Below, piece by piece: positions 58,242 to 64,000 of a DNA stretch of 64,000 bases; the stretch's first letter is position 1, and the number at the start of each line of letters is the position of its first letter. A program made the position numbers and the translations under genes. The notes below the pieces were generated by a model. It had not been told where the DNA came from, did no database searches, and worked only from the letters and a program-made list of their open reading frames with translations. The stretch comes from Cheilinus undulatus (Eukaryota > Chordata > Actinopteri > Labriformes > Labridae): contig NC_054878.1 of the NCBI RefSeq assembly GCF_018320785.1, positions 42,631,023 to 42,695,022 on the forward strand. Reading direction: 5' to 3'.

Positions 58242-58262
58242 GAGGAAGTGAGCTGATATAAA
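58242..58262 (+). promoter_or_regulatory. U6 core promoter: ETS/PU.1-like site and TATA box
   Basis: GAGGAAGT at 58242-58249 and TATAAA at 58257-58262, 100 bp before the ATG at 58362. Confidence 0.55.
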
Positions 58263-58361
58263 CCACAGTGAGCGGTAGCAGCATCTCTCTAAAACAGCTC
58301 TACAGTAGAAGATCAGACTGTTGGGAGTGTGAGAGCTGAAGAAGAGAGACGGAGAATCACC

Positions 58362-61300
58362 ATGGATGAGCTCAGATGGATTCACATTTCTGTCATTCTG
58401 ACAGCGCTGCTTCACTTTACAGGTGAGAAAACTTTCATAGAGAAATTTAACAGACAAATTACTGAACAAATCATTATTGATGTTATATACAGTGCTTAAC
58501 AAATTTATTAGACCACCTGTCAGATTTGTTTTAGAGACCATCCAGCATCATGAAGTGCTTTAATGCGGACTCTTTCATTTTCAGTGAGCTCTCCACGTTT
58601 TACCAACAGGAATGAGGAATTTCAAACTGAATTCACCCAAATTTGAGCCGGCTCACTGGGCTTCTCTGAGAAGTCAGAAATTAATCAAGCATTACATTCA
58701 ACCACTAAAACTCGTTTTTCTGTTCAAGAATGCAAGTAAATAACTATAATTTGACATATAAATCAAGAAATATTAATGTGTGTTACCATTTTTTTTCAGT
58801 TTTCTTTTGTTATCAGTAAATTTGAAAATTTATGGATAACAATAATAATTATATTTTAGCATTGAAATATCTTTTCTGTTAAAGAGCTTCTACATATTGG
58901 TGTATTAACCATTGCAGAAACATAAAAACTGATTTTGGTAATTACCAATGCTGTTAATTTAGGGCTACTGTGGCATAAACCTTACTTTGGTTAGGGCGGT
59001 CTAATAAATTTGTTAAGCACTGTAGTTTAAAGTTTTTTGCACACATCAAAAAGAGGGGTACTTACACTAGGAGTCATAACACCCACACAAGTGTCTGGGC
59101 CTTGAAAGTCCCAGTAGGGGCCCTCAGCAGACATGATTTAGTCATGTACTGTAAACCCATGTGTGCTGGATCAGTAGCAGTAGTAATGCTCACCTCTGAA
59201 ACTCTGACAATACCCTGCAGTCTGTTTCTATCTTTAATGTTAGAGGAGCAGTATCAAGTGATGATAGAGGAGGTTAAAACTGATTCAGTAAAACGAGAAT
59301 AAAACATTTTCATCAACATTAAAATTCTGGATCTCTGCACAATGTTAACATTATAAAAATGCTCATAATACTATCAAAGAGATGCATTTACTGAACCAGG
59401 CAACATTTAACTAAAGCAACAATAGCATCCAACATATTTGTTTCTTTTTTAATAATGTAACTGTAAAAACATTTTTCTGCATCTATATAAATGTGAACTA
59501 ATAACATAAAAATCATCATAAATCATGGTGAGCAACAGGAATTTAACATGAATTCGACATTGATTAATTAATAAACATCATTGGGCCTCACTCATCAATC
59601 ATTTTTTATAGAAAATTTGTTCTTTAAACCCTCAGACACAGTTTCCAGAAGATTCTGACCTTCACCAAAGTGATTTTTTCTTGTATCTAACAGCTATATA
59701 TCAGTTTACACCTCTCTAGAATTAAAAATATATGACTTAAATATGGTCAAGTATAAATTTAAACATGAAGTGTTTGATCTTATCTACAAAAATGTTAAAA
59801 TGCTTGTTAACATTAATGTTTTATCATTGGACACTAATTTAATCAATAACATATCTGCACACACAGGTTTTTAAATGTGTGTGCCTCTATTTAGTGATTG
59901 TTACTGCCTCTGTTGTTTGGTTGGCTGAGAATTTCAGGGTTAGCCAATCAGAGGCAGAGTGGGCGGGTCTTACTTTGTGGTTCTCTGGGAGATCTAGAAA
60001 CACAATCAGAGCAGATGACACTACTTTCCATCAACATGCTTCCCTCGTCATCATTTCATAATGATCATTACAACCTGAAGTCAAGCAGCAGAGGTTGGTG
60101 TGAATGTTCAGATACTAAAAGCTGATTTGAAGTTTAGTAAATCTGCTAGAGCAGACTAACACAGGCTGTTTATGCTTTTTTATGTGCTGCTAAAGGAAAT
60201 GTGGGTTAAATGAAGAGTATAACCACTGGATGTTAACCTGCTGGAACTTTAAAAACTATATCTGACTATCTGTAAACACAACAGACAGTTTCTGATTGAA
60301 GTTTCTCTTGTTGTTACAGTGAGTGGGAATCGACATTTCTTCACCATCAAACAAGGAGAAGACGTGACTTTGCCTTGTGAGAACGTGATCAACCATCAGC
60401 AGAGATGTGGTGGTACTACATGGCTCTTTATAGATTCAACAAACACAAGAACAGTGGAGCTGATTGAACGTGGATGGGTAAATAAAAATGCTGGAGCTAA
60501 ATCAGACAGACTGAGTGTTACAGAGGATTGTTCTCTGGTGATGACGAAGGTCACACAAGAGGATGTTGGGCATTATTTCTGTAGACAGGAGAAATTGGGA
60601 TCACAAGGAGATACTCTGAGTTATCTGTCTGTTGTCAACAGTAAGTGTTTATAATTTTTTTTTCAGCTTCATCTGATATTTTTAACTGTTTATTTCAACA
60701 ACAGTGATGAAGTCAGTTTAACTCTTGTCTCTCTCTACATCCTCATCTTCACAGTTACTGAACATACAGACCACAGTTATCTGTCAGTCACCTGTGATGT
60801 GAGGACACCTGGAGGTTGTAGACACACAGTGAAGTGGTTTAATGAGGGTTCAGACCAGGATGAGAATAACCAACATGTACAAACATCACAGTCTGACTCT
60901 GGATGCTGTGCCATCGCCCGAATCCCAAAAGCTCATGCATCCAGAGATATCTTGCTGAAGTGTGAAGTCACAGAACGGGACACTGGAAGAGTTCAACATT
61001 TCCCCTTCAGTCGTCAGACAACAGGTGAGTGTTTGATGATCTGCAACCTCAGATAAAAAAAGTGTTTAAGCAAACTGATAAGATACTAAATCATCCTCAG
61101 CAGTGATGTCACAGATTATCTTTTCTTCTTACCTTTTTTACATCCTGAGTTCAGCATTTTGGCTGTTAGCATGTTGGTTTAAAGGCATCTTCTGAATTTA
61201 ATACTTTTCTTGTGGCTTCATGTGAAATTGATGATGGCCTGATGTGATCCTGAGTGGAGTAAAATGATGAGGTGAAGGAATTAATCCTGGCTATCTGGGA

Positions 61301-62859
61301 TCATTTTGTTGATGTTATCATGTTCATACCTCTGGTTTTATTTGAAGGATAGCTGGTCTACATTGTCATCTGCTTGTTACAAAGTGATGAGTCTATAATT
61401 GTTTCTTCTTCTTTTCTGAGCACAAGTAGCAATGATTGACTCATGACCCTCCTCCCTAATGATCCATGAACTCACAGTAGCAAAGACAGATTCAGACTCT
61501 GAAAGCATTTCTGTCTGTTGGGACAGAAACTTGTCTTTGGTCAGGATCACACCAGTGTTAACAGTCTGTCAGCGAGACTGGACAAGATTTTTGTTGCCTA
61601 GTGTGACATGGTGCCATCAGAAAATAAAAATCATGTAGTCTGATCCAGCCTTCTGCTTCTGGAGTTAAACTTTTATTTCCACACAAAGCTAACCTCTATC
61701 TTCATTGTGACATGAAGTCATATTTCTATTTCTCTTAATGACTGAGAATGTGGACAGAGATGAGGTGGCTGTAACCTGCTCTCTGTCATCATATGAACCA
61801 TGTGAACACTCTCTGAGGTGGCTGTATGAGGGTAAAGATGTGAGAGAACATTATCAAGGTGTGAGGATATCAGAGAGTTACTGCTACACCTCTGTGACCT
61901 TCAAGACTTCTGAACCAAAACCAAACTCTCTGGATTGTGAAGTTACTGCTGATAACAAAGTGGAGCTCTTTACCCTCAGACTTCAGCCCTCAGCTGAGAA
62001 ACCAGGTCAGAATTATTACTGTTATTATGTTATTATGATTATTCTAATGACTGAGCAGTAAAAGGAAGTATGATGACTGAAACCTGAAACATTCTGTTAT
62101 AAACATTCAGTCTTTTAGTATTTAAACACCAAAGATGGTTTTAAATGTTTGTGGACTGAACAGTTTGATGAGTTGTGTTCATTTGTTCAGGTGAGGACAC
62201 AAAAAATGACCCAAAAGAAACAACAACATCAGCAACAATGACACCAACAGGACCGACTGAACATATCACAGCAGCAGGAACCAATGACTCTTCTAATCTG
62301 CACAGTACTAGTGATGAACTTATTCTAATCATTTATGTTTGTAAAAACAAATGAATGTGTTATTACATATAAATGACATTTCAACTTTCTTTCATAGAAA
62401 CCTACAACAAAGATTTGATTTGCTCTCATTCTCTCTGCAGCCAGGTTCATCGTTGTCTCTGTGGGTTTATCAGCTCTCATCATAACTGTTGTGACTGTCA
62501 ACATATGAACAAGAACTAAAGGTGAGAACATTCACAGATTCAATTTACACACAAGAAGTTTATATAAACATGTATTTTCTCTGTGGAAGCAAAAATCCAC
62601 TCTTCCCCTCATCTTTCAGGGAAACAATCACAGAGGAATGATAAGGTGGTGAGTTTTTAAAAGCAGTGAGAGTGGAGTTTAGTTACTGCTCAGCTGATTT
62701 TAGGAGGCTGTTCAGTCTAGTCTTTGTTAGTATAGGGGCTACAATCAGTCTGAGTGTTTCAGAGTGTTGCTTTGATTGTGTTGATTTTCACAGGTGGATG
62801 AGGATGATGAAGATGAGACAGTGAACTATGAAAACATCAGAGCTTCTGCAGAGGATTGA
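58362..62859 (+). CDS. U6: two-Ig-domain receptor truncated by a stop in the TM exon
   Basis: Exons: signal peptide 58362-58422, V1 60320-60640, C1 60755-61024, stalk from 62191 (donor unclear; GTACTA after 62304 keeps phase), TM 62441-62521. A TGA at 62506-62508 replaces the TGG codon of the paralogs, right after the hydrophobic segment. Skipping C2, the product would have about 277 residues: V domain (LPCENV, CGGTTW, EDCSLV, DVGHYFC), C domain, Thr-rich stalk and a TM with no cytoplasmic tail. The tail exons 62620-62648 and 62794-62859 are intact but untranslated. C2 (61739-62005) is fully open with all its Cys, yet lacks an acceptor as in U4 and U5. It could be a decoy or a recent pseudogene. 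Confidence 0.55.
58490..59022. mobile_element. Tc1-type MITE in intron 1 of U6
   Basis: Same element and same insertion point as 50442-50985, with TA at 58488-58489 and 59023-59024. The shared insertion shows that intron 1 of U5 and U6 descends from one copy. Confidence 0.85.
59870..60075 (+). promoter_or_regulatory. CCAAT plus GC-box module in intron 1 of U6
   Basis: Copy of 10203-10400 with AGCCAATCAGAGGC and GTGGGCGGGTC both intact, about 350 bp upstream of V1. Confidence 0.35.
61426..61640. promoter_or_regulatory. conserved intronic AP-1 block (U6)
   Basis: Copy of 11853-12066, TGACTCA at 61437-61443. Confidence 0.45.
61739..62005 (+). pseudogene. C2 Ig-domain exon of U6, intact frame but no acceptor
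   Basis: 267 bp are open, with four Cys, the [15 protein letters not shown] core and the donor GTCAGA. The upstream junction reads CTCTTAATGACTGAG, where U2 and U3 have CTTCACCAGTGACTGAG. The weak ACATGAAG upstream (about 61711-61718) could splice in phase. Whether the domain is in the mRNA is undecided. Confidence 0.45.
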
Positions 62860-64000
62860 CCAACACTTGTGTCTCTGTCAGACTACACAGACCAACAACA
62901 TCATGATCAGAGGAGTTCATGTCATCTTTCCTCTACAAGAAGGAGAACCTCCCTAATCCTGTCACTAACTCTTGTATTGAAGATCTTGGTTTTCCCTTGA
63001 AAAAGGAGCCGAAATATGATCAAATGTAAATCAACTGAAAATGAGCAGACATGTATAAATGTAGGCTTCTGTCTGAAACTAAGGATGCACATCACTCCAT
63101 CAGATTCCCTTTATAGACATGAATGTATGTGTTTAATATTTAACCACATCCTGTAGCGCCACCTTTTGGTGAAATAGCAAAGAAGCATGAGGAATCAGTC
63201 TCTATAGATAGACAGCTGTATACAACAAGTGTGTTTAAGGTTTCTCTCTACACAAACCACAACTAGGAACCTTGACTGGAAACTCCATCTGTTTTAGTCC
63301 CTCAAAGGCTCAGCTCTGCAGGATGATGGATCAGGACTTTACAGATTCAAATGAGTATAAGGCACTGATTTTCCCTCTGTACAGGGAGGAGGAAGAGGTT
63401 TGACTTCCTCAAGGGGTCTGCAGACTCAATTTTCCTGTTAATATTTGTATTTTTATCTGCTCTCTTTTATATAAATAGGTCTATTTTTCTATGAATAATA
63501 TTGTTAATATTTGTGCTTTTCTGAAGGATTTAAAGCTGTAATCATATATTAGATATCATGTATGCTCATTTATATTCACATAAATAAATATAACTTGTTA
63601 TTTTAGCTCAGATGGTGGAGCAGACACCAGATGCCTAAATAAGAGTTTACTTCCTGTGATGGTTATGTTTCTGTAAGATTAGAAGGGAAGGTTTTTTAAT
63701 AAGCTTTAGCTTCTTCCTACACCCTTTCAGTTACCTTGGAAATTCAGAAATTTCACTTTGAGCTTGTAAAAATGTTTTATTTGTTTCAAGTGAACTGAAA
63801 TAAATTTCTTTCATTCATTCATTCACTTCTTCCCATTCTGTTCAAACCTGCTAATCAACTTTAACTTTCTGCTGACAGTTTCTCCTGCTTTACATCTTCA
63901 CTGTTTTCAAGATTAATATTTTTCTCTTTAGTTTTTAGTTTTTTTGTTTTCTGTTTATTTTTACTTTTATGCTGGGAATAAAAGTCTCAACTCAACTCTG
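62860..64000 (+). other. U6 3'UTR and start of the next spacer
   Basis: Family-conserved post-stop block. A candidate poly-A signal AATAAA lies at 63977-63982. The window ends in the spacer, so further units may follow. Confidence 0.45.

Noticed and set aside
10660-60640. V exons as NITR or antigen-receptor V segments
   Set aside because: No J-like FGxGTxL motif, no recombination signal heptamer or nonamer noticed after the V exons, and a donor splice site follows directly.
11886-61640. Open frame [14 protein letters not shown] repeated in the C1-V2 introns
   Set aside because: No exon-like splice context, and an extra T breaks the frame in U4; treated as a conserved noncoding block.
2481-62531. 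Recurrent minus-strand open frames beginning MFSPLVLVHMLTV opposite each short-tail TM exon
   Set aside because: They are the antisense of the conserved TM exon and its flanks; they recur only because that exon is homogenised.

Overview
The window is vertebrate nuclear DNA, almost certainly from a teleost fish. Coding sequence is split into short exons with GT-AG introns, the DNA is AT-rich, and the mobile-element mix is typical of fish: hAT, piggyBac, Tc1 and Harbinger elements, an R2-type LINE and a Ty3/gypsy chromovirus. There are no prokaryotic features. The host content is one tandem family of immunoglobulin-superfamily cell-surface receptors, all on the plus strand, in six units called U1 to U6 here. 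The full exon order is signal peptide, V-like Ig domain (V1), second Ig domain (C1), second V-like domain (V2), fourth Ig domain (C2), Thr-rich stalk, transmembrane (TM) exon and short cytoplasmic exons. Each Ig domain carries four cysteines. All extracellular and TM exons begin and end in phase 1, so whole exons can be lost without a frameshift. The D1-D2-D1-D2 layout and tyrosine-motif tails recall the teleost DICP family (diverse immunoglobulin domain-containing proteins), but that name is an inference.

Layout: U1 (1-3012) is only the 3' end of a gene. U2 (9230-26729) is an intact ten-exon gene with its own TM exon and a tail with two canonical ITIMs, so it looks like an inhibitory receptor. 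Its introns hold a LINE remnant between inverted arms, an AGCT-rich array and a nearly intact, young LTR retrotransposon just upstream of the ITIM exons. Two Tc1 copies in opposite orientation (6388-7992 and 31339-33136) bracket U2. U3 (33906-39770) is an intact four-Ig-domain gene with a short tail. U4 (42650-47325) is an intact two-Ig-domain gene that has lost V2 and most of C2. U5 (50314-53631) has lost V1 and most of C1 and is probably a pseudogene. U6 (58362-62859) keeps V1 and C1 but has a stop codon inside the TM exon, removing the tail.

The units probably make membrane receptors on leukocytes. The shared promoter has an ETS/PU.1-type GAGGAAGT site and a TATA box, with an IRF/ISRE-like site intact only in U2 and U4. 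Short-tail members end in a V-x-Y-E-N-I motif and U2 in two ITIMs, so the cluster may hold receptors of opposed or graded signalling. The V1 exons differ mainly in CDR-like loops, while the TM, tail and 3'UTR blocks of U1, U3, U4, U5 and U6 are almost identical. Shared insertions and deletions group the units in mutually incompatible ways, which points to gene conversion or unequal crossing-over. Spaces between genes hold diverged copies of the same intergenic sequence plus transposons. I saw no tRNA, rRNA or CRISPR.
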